DNA of 64,000 nt, taken from an uncultured Prevotellaceae bacterium. Its GTDB lineage: Bacteria; Bacteroidota; Bacteroidia; Bacteroidales; Bacteroidaceae. A program made the position numbers and the translations under genes. The stretch lies in the NCBI GenBank assembly GCA_900314985.1, contig OMXL01000024.1, positions 27,052 through 91,051 on the forward strand, written 5' to 3'. Below, piece by piece: positions 51,715-62,953 of the stretch. Numbering within the stretch: position 1 is the first letter of the stretch; each line of letters opens with the position of its first letter. The notes beneath the pieces were generated by a model. The model worked only from the letters and a program-made list of their open reading frames with translations, did no database searches and was not told where the DNA came from.

Positions 51715-54700
51715 TTGATTACCTGTTTATGTCCGTTATAGATATATACACCACTCTTGGTCGGTGCATTCTGTAATTTAATACCCTGTAGTGTGTACCA
51801 GCCTTCCTGTGGCAATTGGTCAGACAGTACGAAGTTGATTTGCGTAGGCTCCGAAGGAGTACCCATGATGGCATCAGCCTCATAGGTCATAGCCTCATCC
51901 GTCATAGCGATAATCTCACCATCACGCTCAATGGCAAATGACAGCGGTGCCTGTTGGTCACCCTCAATGCTGAGATAGAACAACTGAGAGTTGGCCACCT
52001 TCAGTTCGGCCAAGCCCACTTCCTCACCACCAGCATATGCTACCAGGCGGTCACCCTCTTCAAGGTCTACGCCAATAGCCTCAGCCACCACATTCATCGT
52101 CGTGGCAAAGCGTGCAGCACGTGAAGAACCCATATCAATGAATGTTGATCCTGGTTCATAGTACGGATAGCGGAATGAGCAGTTTTCTTCCTTCTGGCGA
52201 TAGAGCATGTAGCCCTGACCTGGTTTCAGATACTCCAGTGAACCGAGCCACTCACCGCCACCAGCGCCATCACTGGTAAACATCGCGAACTCATGCTGAT
52301 TCTTGATGACATCACCAGGCGTTGCCTCATCGAAGTACTCTGTCAGTGCCGTAGCAACAGGCAGGTTCACCATCGGGGTATAGCCAATACTGTTCCATCC
52401 CTTCTTCAAATGAATGGTGCGCTGGTCAGGATTTCTGAAGCAGGTTCCCCAGATATCAATTTCCTGGTATTCCTGAACCTTCACGCGGTAGCAGAACTCC
52501 TGCGACAGGCTTACCTTACTGATATTCTTGTCGGTGTTGCTCATCCACCTGCCGTTCTTATATACCAGTGTCAAGTCTTCCGAGTCCTCGGTAACGATGT
52601 CACCTTCCTTCCACGGGAACATGTTGAGCACCGTTGATACTTGACGCAGTGCAGCATTATAGACATTGAACGATACCCAGTTCCAGCCCTCCTCAAGGTA
52701 GATTCTCTGCTGGTACAAGTCATCGGCATGCATCTGTATGGGATTTGCCACACTACCCACAATGCTCTGGTCTTCAAATTTAATCAATTGCGAAGCTGTC
52801 AGCTGCATCACCTTACCCGTCGTGTAGTGCCACAGGTTGAACGACAGTTGGTTGGCCACCGTCGTACTGTCATAGACTGTCAGGTAGACCATGCTACGAC
52901 CCGTATTGGTATCATACTTCACATTGCTGACACCCATGCAGCGTCCCTTTGCATCAAAGGCAGCCACCTGGTCACGTGAGTCAGTCACAAGGGTATTACC
53001 CACAAAGACCTGTGCCACCACATTCATCGAGTAGCGCTTCATCTTCTGGTCAACAGCCCAGTAAGGTTCCTCTCCCTCAACGGTCAGCTCCATAGCCAAC
53101 GGCTCCAACAGACCATCCTCATCGGCCAGATAGATGATATGGTCGTAGCTTCCCACGTTGATATCCTTGCTGATGGTGACGGTCACGATGTCAGTGCCCT
53201 GTGCTTCCACAATGTCAGTCGTCTTGTTCACTGTCATCCAGCGCGGCAGGTTCTCAATAGTATAAGTATGTGCTGCACCACCCTCGTTCTGGATATGCAG
53301 ATTTATCTTGTACTCCTGACCTTCCGGCATGGTCTCACTGATGCTCTTGCTAACCCACGTCAACGGATTGCGGTTCACATAGAAACACTCCGTCTGTGGC
53401 GACGACATGAAGTTACCATTCTTGTCGGGGATATCAGCCACCGTTACGTAGATGTTACGTTTGTTGATGCGCTTATCCTGCTCGTCAATATTGATCAGCA
53501 ACTGGTTGTCACGACCCACGAAACTGAAGTTCAGGTTGCGCAACTCCTCATAAGCCTGTACGGGAGCACCAACATTGAGGTCAACGAGTTGAGTAATGAC
53601 ATCTTCCTGTTCAACGAAGATGTTGTCGTGCTTGTCACTGACTTTACCGTCATTATCGTATTTCACCTTCTTGTTCAGCACGTAAGGCTGCAGCACGAGG
53701 TCACCATTCTTCTGACGCTCCTGTCGGTCGAAGTCGAGATAGATTTCCAAGCCCTTCTCTGATCCTCCTGGCGACTTCTGTGAGTAACGCTGGATGAGGG
53801 TAGTAGGCAGAGCCTGCTTAAACAGGGCAAATCCGTCGATATAACCTGTTAGGGCATTGTCCTGTAACGTCTTGTCGTTCTCCAGACCCTCTTCCTGCCA
53901 GACCATGTTACCTAAGTAGTAGTTGGTACTTGCCAGACTACCCAGCGAGTCAGTAACAAACTGTGCCTTCAACTTGTTGTCCAGATAAATGCTGGCCACC
54001 TTGCGAACACGGTTCACCGTCATGGCATAGTGGTGCCATACATCGTCACAGTAGTGGTCACCCAGTTCATACTCATGTCCGTTAGTACGATACTTCAGCG
54101 TCTGGTCTTCAAAACCGATGAAGAAGTTGTTCTTGGCACCCACGTCGGTCTTACGGCCAGAACCGCTACTGAACAACGTACCCGTCTTGTCGACAGTACG
54201 GAACCAGAACATCAGCGTATAGTCTTTCTCTTCATTAAATTCCGAGAAGTATTCATTCTTCAGCTGCAGACCCTTCATCTGCGTCTTCTCGTTGACTTTG
54301 TTCTTATCCAGCTTCAACGACATGCCTCGCGGTAATGCCCATGAGGCACCCTCCAGCATCAGGTGGGCACCCTGTGCCAAGTCAGTGGCATAGTTGCCTG
54401 AACCCTCATTCATCGGATAGTAGTCGGTCAGACCCATCTCATAGCCCGTCAACAACTGGTTACCATAGCTGTTCAGCGTAGCCAGGTCTAATGCACGGTT
54501 CCAAATACGGCCCTGCAACATACGGCCTTTAAAGTAGCTGACCTTAGCGATATCCGACAGATTCGTAGCACCAAAGACAATCTGGCCATAACCACTATAG
54601 GTAACGTCATTCAGCACAGCATCCTGACCATCACTATAGAGATACATCTTCTTTTTCTCATTGTCCAGCACCAGTGCTACACGTTTGAAGCTCTTGAAAT

Positions 54701-57700
54701 CGATGACGTTCTTACCCACCAGCACGGTGTCGTCGACAACGGCCTTGAGTTTCTTGTCCTTTGTCACCCACAACTGGAGCAGTTTGCCGTCGCTACCATG
54801 TGAGAAGATAGGCATGTCGTCGTTGAGCTCGTCAGGCTTAATCATCACCTCTATGGTCACACTCTTGTCTGCAAAGTTACGACGAGCCTCACTATAGGCA
54901 TAGCCAGAACCGCCAAACTGCAATGAGGGAGCCTCCAGTATATTGGACTCGTTGGTTTCGCCCATTACCTGGAAGTTGGTGCTAGACTGCAGATAGTTGT
55001 ATTCAATGTCCTCTGAGAAGTTGAAGATAATGTTCTCTCCGGCACCAATCACAGCATCTTTCGGTTCAGGCGAGCCGAACAGCTCCGGACGGCGCGTATC
55101 CTTCACACCACTCAGCACCTTCGACTCATAGGTCAGGAAACTGTTACCATTCCTGCAGAACAGCACGGCACGGAGGTCGTAAGCCTTCTCCATGACAGTA
55201 CCCTCGCCGAAGAAGCGGGTAGTAATGTTGCCGTTCTCTGGTATCATCTCCTTCGTACCGCTGGCAGCGACATAGATGGTCGAGTCAGCATAGTAGCCGC
55301 AGAGGTTCGTCCAGTAGTCGTCACCGCGTGTCGACTCCTTGTACTGGAACTCGATGTGGTCGAAGTTATGCTGGTTCTTGTTAAAGCCACTAATGACGAC
55401 AGGCATATACCAGCCCTTACCATTCTCCTGTGGTGCGTCGCAGTTCATTATCCACTTATCACCAGGCGTCGTGATGGCCACAGCACCAGCTGTCTGCAAG
55501 TAGTGCACGTCGAAAGAAGCCTCCTGGTAAATATCGACATCATTCAGCGAGATAAAGCCTATCGTCAGACCCTCATAGTCGAAGGCTTCGCCGGCATAGA
55601 CTTCCAAGGTCTTCTCTGTCACCTGTCCCGGATGCACCTCGATGGTTCGGCCATTACCGCTAAGTGGCATACCATCCACCATCAGCTTGGCACCATGGGG
55701 ATTCGTCGTCTCATTCATGTACAGGTTAAAGTAGATATAAGCTGCCTCAGGCTGTTCACTCTCGTTGCTCAGATAGAGTTTGAAGCGAGCAGGTTCGCCG
55801 AAAGGCACACCACTGATGCTCTGCTTATCCATCTTGATAACGGGATTCTCAATCTTCTTCGTACGTTCGTCTAATACTGTTTCAGGATTATAGAAGAGGG
55901 TCTTACGCTCATTCTCCCAAGGACGGCAAGTAGCACCAGCACGGGTACGGTAGACGAAACTCTTGGTATTCTTATAATTATCCAAGTCTAAGTCACGCTT
56001 CAGGTATTCGTAGTTATCCTCCGTCCTGTCGAAGAAATCATTACTCAAGAATACGTCATCATAGCCACTCAAACCCTCAGAAGCCGTCTTCACACGATAG
56101 ACGTCGAAGTTCAGGCTGCTCTTTTTGTCCATACCAATGGTAAAGCTCTCCTTACGGCTGTATGAATGAGTCTCCGTATCTTTCGGTTTCACGTTGAAGC
56201 TCATCGAAGGCACCAGACCGAACTTGAAGGTGACACCAACAGCCGAAACCTCTACGACCATGTGACCGTCTTCATCACGACCAGAACCAGTACCACTCTT
56301 TGTCTCACCAGCTTTTGCCTTGAAGACAGAGCCTAAGATCTTTGCCACTGTGGGACCAAGGATGGCTGCAATATTCACAGCGGTATTGCCTACACTACTG
56401 TCAAAATACTGGGCCGTCATCGGAGTGATGGGGCTAACAAACGAATGGGTATTCGAGTATTCACTGGTAAACGACTCAGAGTAGGAAACCGATCCTGCTC
56501 CGTCGAGATCGTAGTTCTGCACCAGTTCGGTAGCCTTCAGCTTCTCTTCCTCGTTCTGACCTATCATCTCAGCCCATGCCATCATGGTGTTCTGATAGCG
56601 GGCAACCTCGTTAATCTCCAAGCCAGTAGCATGAGAAGGAGCTATCACTTCATAGTCCGTTCCAAAGTCTTTGTGGTCCTTATCAACCTTTGACCAATAG
56701 ACCACCTCGCCCGTAGCGTTAGCCTGCTCCTGGGCTTCTGTCTTCGTACCAGTGAACATCAACGAATAGATCTGCTCACTCAGCGACGGCAGGAGCTGTG
56801 TGATGATATACTGCTGTGAGTGTACGAAGTTCGACTTGATGACTGGTCCATAAGTCACCACCTCATCACGTACCATGTGGAGCACGCCACCTGTATCATC
56901 CAGACCCTGGGCAATCTCCAACAGTCGGCCAGACTTCACCTGTCCCTGCATCCTCACGAAGATGCTGTCAGGAATCACGCGGATGGCCGTTGCGGGCTTC
57001 ACCACGATGTTCTGGTCTACACCGATATAGAGGTCGGCGTTAGCACCCACCAGTTTTGGATCAGAACTTGTCGAAATGTCCTCCGTTGTCGTCATCGTAT
57101 AGTTAAAGGCGCGGTTACCGCTTCCCGACCATACCAAGTCAATAGAAGTGGACACGGCATTAGAGGCAATCACATTGAAACCTCCTACTCCACCAGCACC
57201 CATCGGAGCTGCTACCACACCAGTAAAGCTGTTAAGACCGCTACCTGCGGCAATCGTCAACGAAGCGCCAGCACTCCACGTCATATCCATCTGATACGAA
57301 TACTTCAGCGTAGAGCCCTTGCTCAGCGTAGCCTTCGATGAACCACCGGGCGGGTCACGCAGAATGTCGACAAGCTGTGGTGCCGAGTAGCTCAGGATTT
57401 CTTTAGCACCCTTCAGCTGCTGAATATTTAATATGTACGCGCGTAAGGGCGCAGCCTCATAATACGTGCTGTCCATCTCCAGCGTCATGCTGACGGTACG
57501 CAGCGCGTCAGAGCCTGTCAACAGGTACGGCGTCTGGGCGGCCTCCAACAGGTAAGTGGCCTCGCCCACGCTATCCAATCGCAGGGTATCCTTATGTATC
57601 GAGCTCACCATACCGTTGTGGATAGTTACCTTACCACCGGCCAGACGGATAACGTCGACAGTGTCGCTCTTCATGTTGTTGTTATAGTAGTATTTCTCCG

Positions 57701-60700
57701 TAGCAGAAATCTTCACGGGATATTTGCGGTCAATGCTGAATACCGGATAACCAAAGACGTACTTGGTCTCCAGCGAGTCTCTCTTGCCCTTAGGCCAGTC
57801 CTTCTTCTTGACGCCATAGGCCAGCGTCAGCTTCGCCTTGTCACCACTGATGTTCTTGAAACTGTAATAGTGGTCACCGAAGTAGTCGAACGCATCGAAA
57901 TTCTGCTGCTTGTAGTCGATGAGCACAGGCGAGTGGTAGATGCGGTTATACTTGGCGTGGTAGGTGACGACAGCCTTGTTCACCTCATTCTGGTCCGCAT
58001 TCTTCCATGAACCAATGATCGTATCTGAGTGTACAGTCAGTGAGTCAGAGAGGTCAACCACGTCACCCATCTGTCCGTCCTGGAACAGTGTGGGATAGCC
58101 CTTGGCAGTAATCTGCTGAATCTTCCACTTCACAGGTGGCAACATGACCGTATATTCACCAGTATGCACATCGGGTGTTACTACCATGCGGTTGATGGTG
58201 GTGTGTACCTTTGTCTTATACTCGTACTTCTTGTCGTGAGCATTATGCACGAACTCTTCGTCGCGCTCTTTCTTGTTCTTGTCCTGGATGTCCCATACCA
58301 GTCGTGAGGCATTGTCGCCCTCCAGCGTCAGCACCATTTGCAGGTCGTCACCCAGGTTGTTTCTTGACAGTGAGTTATCCAAGGGGATAGCGCCCTGTTC
58401 CTTACCGCCGGCGATGCGGCCAATCATCTTCACACGGGTGTCGTCATAGAAATAGATGCCTGCCTTGTCGACAGTAAAGGTGTGCTCCTTCTCGGTATCC
58501 TTGTCGTCTTCATAGAAGTAGCCATCCTGATAGAACTTATGTCCGTCCTTGTAAGCCTGAATCTGATAAGACTGGTTTGGCAGGATGCGGAACGAGAACT
58601 TACCCTCGTGGTCAGTGGTCACCTTGCCGGCAGCTGTGTGTACCTCATAGATGTTAGCACCACTACCGACCTTGAACGATACACCCTGTACGGGGATGCT
58701 CGTACCACTATACTGTACATAACCGGAAATCTTCACGCTCGACTCCACTTCCAGCACGATGTCCTTCACCACGTTCTCGCCAGCACCAGTACCGAAGGCA
58801 ATGGTCTTCGAACCGCTATAGCCATTCAGGCGTGTAGAGATGGTGTACTCTGTCCTTGTGGCATTCACGTAAGGCAGGTCGCGGAGGACGTAGTAGCCAC
58901 TCTCGTCGGTGGTTGTCTCCTTGAGCTGTCCGTCAGGCAACGTAGTATAGATAACCTGACCAGGGATACCCGTACCATCCAGGAAGCGGAAGAAGCCTGA
59001 TGCGGTAGCGGTCTGTTCGCACTGGCCTTCCTTTACCTTAGTGTCAGTAAAGCTTCGACCCTCGCAGTCGTTTACGCCACGTACCTTATATAAATATTGG
59101 TGGACAGGCGAAGTTGTCTTATCCTCATACTGCTTCTCCTGCAGCTGGGTAGCGAGCTGGATGAAGTTGTCGGGATCCTGCACGTCACTGCGCCATACCT
59201 CGTAATAGTCTACTGGCTCTTCGCCCTCGTTGTTCCATGTCAGCACTACTGAGCACTGCTGTGGCTGAACGACGAGTGAGTTTTCGTCTATCTTACCCAG
59301 ATTCTCATAGTAGAAAGTGGGCAACACGACCTCGGCAATAGTAGCCTGCGTCTTGTCATCAGTGCGAGGCACAACGAAGTTGTCGTTGTCCTTCTTCCAA
59401 TAGCCAGAACCTAACAAGGTAACCAACTCGTCGGCAGTCTTATTTGTAGCGTTTCCGATAGATGCAGGAGCCATGATAGGCACTGGTACGCCATTCACCA
59501 AGTGCCAGTTGCTGCCCATCTGGTCTACGAGTTCTTCCGCAGACTTTGAGTTGGCATCTCTGGCTAAGTTGTTGAAGCTCCAGTTGTTCTTTTCGGTAAA
59601 CGCAAAAGCAGTCGCGTTGTCGCGACAGAAGCCGATAGCCGTGAATTTCTCATAAGTACCATGTTCCAGACAATTACTGATATCAATGGCATTGTAAGAA
59701 GTAAATACAGCAAAGGAAGCACCATAGCTTGTATTACCTCGTCCAATGAGTTTACCATCGAAAAGGCAATCGCTAATGACGGTCTTGACGCCGAAATTAC
59801 GTCCCACGAAGCCAGCAGTTCTTTGATTTGTACCTGTGACGGTTGCCGACACGCGACAATTGGTGATGGTATTCATGTTACCCACGGCAGCCGAGCCAAC
59901 TAGACCTGAAACTTCATTTCTGCCCTCGACGCTACCTGTCACGTGCAGGTTCTTGATCGTAAAATTAGTAGCGTACATGAAAGGTGCAGCATTGTCCTCC
60001 TTTTTATTAATATTCACGTTCAGTGTGTGACCACCGCCGTCGAAGATACCAGTATAAGGTGTCCCATTGCTTTGTCCCACAGGCTCGGTAATACTGATAT
60101 CAGCAAGCAGCACAGCATTCACGCTTTTTGCGCCTTTGGCGTTACTCACCTTCGAACAGAAGGTATTCCAGTCTTCCTCAGATTTGATAAGGAAATAGTT
60201 CGCACCCTCGTTATATTCTACGGTACAGTAACTGTTGATAAGGGTGAGATTACTTGGGTTGCGGGCCCATGTGGCACATCCGTCTAACATTGTGTTAATT
60301 TCATCAGGTGCAAAGAAACAGTTCTCCAGAGTTCCCTTGCCTCTCAGCCAACCAACGAAGCCACCGTTTCTGTAACAATTTTCACCCTTGAAACTACCAT
60401 CAAACTTGGTGTTGCGGATAGTCAGTTGGGCGTCATTGACAGCCACCAAACCGCCATTCGTAGCATCGCCATTAACCGAGCTAATCATCTCCATGGACGA
60501 ATGGCAGCTCTCAATGACAACCTCACCACCAGCCACCGTATTGCCTATCATGCCGGCAATAAACTGTTTACTGCTGCTAATCGAACCCTTCGTGTGCAGA
60601 TTGCGGATGGTAGCATTCTTAACATAACGGAAGGGGGCAATGTAGTTCTCGTTACCATCACTCTTGTAGAAGGTTAGCGCGTGGCCATTACCTTCGAAGA

Positions 60701-62759
60701 CTCCACAGAAAGGACTGTTCGCACTGACGCCAACCATATTTGTCACTGAAACATCAGCCATCAGCATGGCATTCACCGCATTGCCGTGAGCATTGTCTAC
60801 CTTATGGACAAAGGTTATCCAGTCGGCTTCAGTCCGTATCTCCAGATACGTCTCGCCTTTCATAGCTAGCGGTGATGTGCTCTGTTCGACGAAGAGTTCT
60901 ATCTTATAGTTTACACACGAGCGATGTAGCGACACCACCTTGCTACACTTGGCTATCTCGTCGGCTGTCAGCGTATAAGTGGTAGAATCTACAGGGGTCC
61001 CTTCTCGATTGGTAGAGGTCACCAGCATCTTCATCTTTGCACGACCGTCCCAAGCAGCACCATACTCGTCGGCATACTGCCATTCTACCTTTACCGTGTG
61101 CTCTGTCTGGTCTTCCCACTTGGCGGTGTAGTTCTGGATGCGCAACAGGTGCAGCAAGTCTACCGAATAGTCGACAGCGTCTGAAGCTACATTGTTATTG
61201 AGACCCCACAACTGCTGGGCAGAAGCGCGGATGACGATGTATTTCAACTGTGGAGTACCTGCGCTGAGTAGTTCTTGCGTCATGACTTCCATCAGCTTGT
61301 TGTCATCATAGGTATAGATAGAGTCGCCGCTTTCCATCGCAACGGAACCTATCTGCTCCAAGTCTTCCATCTTGCCTGTCAGCGAGCGCAGCACGACAAA
61401 CTGGTCACCATTCACCACGTCATTATACTTGGCATTATGGATGCGCCACGCCAATCGCATGGTACCAGCATACGCCAATGTGTCTTTCTTGAAACGAAGC
61501 AGCTTTGCCGACAAATTGCGCGGATTGTGCATCACGGCATCGTTCTTCTTATCATAAACCACATTCACCTCGCCTACCAGCAGCTTAGCCCTGATTGTCA
61601 GGTTATAGTGAGCCTCAGTAGCTGGAACCTTGATAAAACCGGCATAGGTATTCTTGGGCATCTCCATACGACCAAGATTCTTGAAGTTGCCGTCCTCATC
61701 GATGTAGTTGGCCTCTATCCACTTTACCTGTTGGTCACACGAGAAAGGAATCTTCAACATGTTCAGTTCATTACTGTCTGTACCAGGCACCATGTCGTAG
61801 AGCTCAAAGGTGGCTTCCAGTCCGTTTCTCTTCATCACGGGGATGGCCTTGCCGTCAACGATTTGCCATGTTCCAGCCTTCTCAGCATTCATTCTGGAGA
61901 CAACCTCATTTTGATCCTTAACGTTTTTATGTTGGGAGTCATCCATCTCACCCCAGTCATGAGAGGAGAGACAAAGGGTACTTCTGCTATTGCCACCCCA
62001 CCATTTGTCACCACTACTGTCACGACAGAATCCTCCTGCACTACCTTTTACGGAATATGTTCCATCTTCATAGACACGGTGGAAAGTCCAAGGGCCTTCA
62101 CCTCCCCATCCGATAAAGGCACCGGCGTAGGTGTGCTCGTTACTTGTGCTTGACAGCTTGCCGTCGAATCGACAGTCAGTCATAAACACACTGGCATTGC
62201 CACTATGTGCAAGGAAACCTCCAAGATATCTGCTATTGGTAGAGACATTGGCAGATACCCAGACACTCTCGAAGTAGATGTTGGGGGTGTTTGCAACTTT
62301 ACTAACAAGTCCTGAGGAATGTGTGGCGCCATTAACATTTCCTGCCACGTGTAGGTTCCTAAAGGTTGACCCTGCTGCCGTGAGGAAAGGTGCTCCAGCG
62401 TTATTCGTTCCCCTGTCAATATTAAGATACAGCGTATGGCCATTGCCATCGAAGATACCTCTAAAGGGTGCATTTGTGGGTAGCGGTTCAGTCACCGTGA
62501 AGTCTTCATCCAGAATAGCATTCACGTCTGACTTTCCATCAGCTTCTGTCACTAACTGGCCTAAACGTGTCCAGTCTGCACTGGAACGAAGCACGTGATA
62601 ACTGACACCGTCGATGACGACAGTCTCGTCATTATTATCTGCGGCAGACGCTTTTGAAGGCACTAATGCTAGCAATGCCAGCAGCATTACTATCGTCAAA
62701 TATATCATCTGACGGGATGACAGGTTACACGCCCTGTGGAATCGTTTCTCGTACATCAT
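51711..62759 (-). CDS. 3682-aa secreted giant surface protein
   Basis: Hydrophobic signal at about 19-40 (IYLTIVMLLALLALVPSKASA). Three beta-helix/GLUG-like blocks at about 50-310, 640-855 and 858-1110 each begin with a DW...L or DWxTF line and share an F(D/E)GxGH(T/A)L motif. A fibronectin III-like domain at about 1150-1245 is followed by two carboxypeptidase-regulatory-like domains (1250-1426). A long unique region holds YSYQMDMTWSAGASLTIAAG near 1825. Two LamG/jellyroll domains lie at about 2620-2765 and 2825-2985, and a beta-sandwich at 3128-3233. Two short modules follow (about 3240 and 3550), shared with the next lipoprotein. The tail GWYTLQGIKLQNAPTKSGVY resembles a sorting signal. Likely an adhesin or matrix-binding protein; no catalytic site seen. 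Confidence 0.88.
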   Translation of the reverse strand: MMYEKRFHRACNLSSRQMIYLTIVMLLALLALVPSKASAADNNDETVVIDGVSYHVLRSSADWTRLGQLVTEADGKSDVNAILDEDFTVTEPLPTNAPFRGIFDGNGHTLYLNIDRGTNNAGAPFLTAAGSTFRNLHVAGNVNGATHSSGLVSKVANTPNIYFESVWVSANVSTNSRYLGGFLAHSGNASVFMTDCRFDGKLSSTSNEHTYAGAFIGWGGEGPWTFHRVYEDGTYSVKGSAGGFCRDSSGDKWWGGNSRSTLCLSSHDWGEMDDSQHKNVKDQNEVVSRMNAEKAGTWQIVDGKAIPVMKRNGLEATFELYDMVPGTDSNELNMLKIPFSCDQQVKWIEANYIDEDGNFKNLGRMEMPKNTYAGFIKVPATEAHYNLTIRAKLLVGEVNVVYDKKNDAVMHNPRNLSAKLLRFKKDTLAYAGTMRLAWRIHNAKYNDVVNGDQFVVLRSLTGKMEDLEQIGSVAMESGDSIYTYDDNKLMEVMTQELLSAGTPQLKYIVIRASAQQLWGLNNNVASDAVDYSVDLLHLLRIQNYTAKWEDQTEHTVKVEWQYADEYGAAWDGRAKMKMLVTSTNREGTPVDSTTYTLTADEIAKCSKVVSLHRSCVNYKIELFVEQSTSPLAMKGETYLEIRTEADWITFVHKVDNAHGNAVNAMLMADVSVTNMVGVSANSPFCGVFEGNGHALTFYKSDGNENYIAPFRYVKNATIRNLHTKGSISSSKQFIAGMIGNTVAGGEVVIESCHSSMEMISSVNGDATNGGLVAVNDAQLTIRNTKFDGSFKGENCYRNGGFVGWLRGKGTLENCFFAPDEINTMLDGCATWARNPSNLTLINSYCTVEYNEGANYFLIKSEEDWNTFCSKVSNAKGAKSVNAVLLADISITEPVGQSNGTPYTGIFDGGGHTLNVNINKKEDNAAPFMYATNFTIKNLHVTGSVEGRNEVSGLVGSAAVGNMNTITNCRVSATVTGTNQRTAGFVGRNFGVKTVISDCLFDGKLIGRGNTSYGASFAVFTSYNAIDISNCLEHGTYEKFTAIGFCRDNATAFAFTEKNNWSFNNLARDANSKSAEELVDQMGSNWHLVNGVPVPIMAPASIGNATNKTADELVTLLGSGYWKKDNDNFVVPRTDDKTQATIAEVVLPTFYYENLGKIDENSLVVQPQQCSVVLTWNNEGEEPVDYYEVWRSDVQDPDNFIQLATQLQEKQYEDKTTSPVHQYLYKVRGVNDCEGRSFTDTKVKEGQCEQTATASGFFRFLDGTGIPGQVIYTTLPDGQLKETTTDESGYYVLRDLPYVNATRTEYTISTRLNGYSGSKTIAFGTGAGENVVKDIVLEVESSVKISGYVQYSGTSIPVQGVSFKVGSGANIYEVHTAAGKVTTDHEGKFSFRILPNQSYQIQAYKDGHKFYQDGYFYEDDKDTEKEHTFTVDKAGIYFYDDTRVKMIGRIAGGKEQGAIPLDNSLSRNNLGDDLQMVLTLEGDNASRLVWDIQDKNKKERDEEFVHNAHDKKYEYKTKVHTTINRMVVTPDVHTGEYTVMLPPVKWKIQQITAKGYPTLFQDGQMGDVVDLSDSLTVHSDTIIGSWKNADQNEVNKAVVTYHAKYNRIYHSPVLIDYKQQNFDAFDYFGDHYYSFKNISGDKAKLTLAYGVKKKDWPKGKRDSLETKYVFGYPVFSIDRKYPVKISATEKYYYNNNMKSDTVDVIRLAGGKVTIHNGMVSSIHKDTLRLDSVGEATYLLEAAQTPYLLTGSDALRTVSMTLEMDSTYYEAAPLRAYILNIQQLKGAKEILSYSAPQLVDILRDPPGGSSKATLSKGSTLKYSYQMDMTWSAGASLTIAAGSGLNSFTGVVAAPMGAGGVGGFNVIASNAVSTSIDLVWSGSGNRAFNYTMTTTEDISTSSDPKLVGANADLYIGVDQNIVVKPATAIRVIPDSIFVRMQGQVKSGRLLEIAQGLDDTGGVLHMVRDEVVTYGPVIKSNFVHSQQYIITQLLPSLSEQIYSLMFTGTKTEAQEQANATGEVVYWSKVDKDHKDFGTDYEVIAPSHATGLEINEVARYQNTMMAWAEMIGQNEEEKLKATELVQNYDLDGAGSVSYSESFTSEYSNTHSFVSPITPMTAQYFDSSVGNTAVNIAAILGPTVAKILGSVFKAKAGETKSGTGSGRDEDGHMVVEVSAVGVTFKFGLVPSMSFNVKPKDTETHSYSRKESFTIGMDKKSSLNFDVYRVKTASEGLSGYDDVFLSNDFFDRTEDNYEYLKRDLDLDNYKNTKSFVYRTRAGATCRPWENERKTLFYNPETVLDERTKKIENPVIKMDKQSISGVPFGEPARFKLYLSNESEQPEAAYIYFNLYMNETTNPHGAKLMVDGMPLSGNGRTIEVHPGQVTEKTLEVYAGEAFDYEGLTIGFISLNDVDIYQEASFDVHYLQTAGAVAITTPGDKWIMNCDAPQENGKGWYMPVVISGFNKNQHNFDHIEFQYKESTRGDDYWTNLCGYYADSTIYVAASGTKEMIPENGNITTRFFGEGTVMEKAYDLRAVLFCRNGNSFLTYESKVLSGVKDTRRPELFGSPEPKDAVIGAGENIIFNFSEDIEYNYLQSSTNFQVMGETNESNILEAPSLQFGGSGYAYSEARRNFADKSVTIEVMIKPDELNDDMPIFSHGSDGKLLQLWVTKDKKLKAVVDDTVLVGKNVIDFKSFKRVALVLDNEKKKMYLYSDGQDAVLNDVTYSGYGQIVFGATNLSDIAKVSYFKGRMLQGRIWNRALDLATLNSYGNQLLTGYEMGLTDYYPMNEGSGNYATDLAQGAHLMLEGASWALPRGMSLKLDKNKVNEKTQMKGLQLKNEYFSEFNEEKDYTLMFWFRTVDKTGTLFSSGSGRKTDVGAKNNFFIGFEDQTLKYRTNGHEYELGDHYCDDVWHHYAMTVNRVRKVASIYLDNKLKAQFVTDSLGSLASTNYYLGNMVWQEEGLENDKTLQDNALTGYIDGFALFKQALPTTLIQRYSQKSPGGSEKGLEIYLDFDRQERQKNGDLVLQPYVLNKKVKYDNDGKVSDKHDNIFVEQEDVITQLVDLNVGAPVQAYEELRNLNFSFVGRDNQLLINIDEQDKRINKRNIYVTVADIPDKNGNFMSSPQTECFYVNRNPLTWVSKSISETMPEGQEYKINLHIQNEGGAAHTYTIENLPRWMTVNKTTDIVEAQGTDIVTVTISKDINVGSYDHIIYLADEDGLLEPLAMELTVEGEEPYWAVDQKMKRYSMNVVAQVFVGNTLVTDSRDQVAAFDAKGRCMGVSNVKYDTNTGRSMVYLTVYDSTTVANQLSFNLWHYTTGKVMQLTASQLIKFEDQSIVGSVANPIQMHADDLYQQRIYLEEGWNWVSFNVYNAALRQVSTVLNMFPWKEGDIVTEDSEDLTLVYKNGRWMSNTDKNISKVSLSQEFCYRVKVQEYQEIDIWGTCFRNPDQRTIHLKKGWNSIGYTPMVNLPVATALTEYFDEATPGDVIKNQHEFAMFTSDGAGGGEWLGSLEYLKPGQGYMLYRQKEENCSFRYPYYEPGSTFIDMGSSRAARFATTMNVVAEAIGVDLEEGDRLVAYAGGEEVGLAELKVANSQLFYLSIEGDQQAPLSFAIERDGEIIAMTDEAMTYEADAIMGTPSEPTQINFVLSDQLPQEGWYTLQGIKLQNAPTKSGVYIYNGHKQVIK

Positions 62760-62829
62760 TTTTGCCTCAATTTTTAGTTATTAGTATTCAACAGGTTATA
62801 TCTTATAATAGATATTACTTTTTAATTTG

Positions 62830-62860
62830 CAAAAATACATAAATTTTGTAAAACACCAAA
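62830..62860 (-). promoter_or_regulatory. Promoter of the giant-protein unit
   Basis: On the minus strand TTTG (62860-62857) and TATTTTTG (62837-62830) are separated by 19 nt, a full match to the Bacteroidota -33/-7 pair. The leader is about 65 nt. The rest of the gap 62760-62966 is AT-rich with nothing else recognised apart from the transporter terminator. Confidence 0.7.
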
Positions 62861-62953
62861 GAAAAATCGCTTTTTTCTTCGATTTCATAGACATATTGGC
62901 CACAATCGGCCATCACGAGCACACTTCTGTAGTAATAATAGAATTAAAACAAT

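Noticed and set aside
61275-62153. Plus-strand 292-codon frame opposite the start of the giant gene
   Set aside because: Antisense shadow; the giant frame shows signal peptide and repeated domains there.
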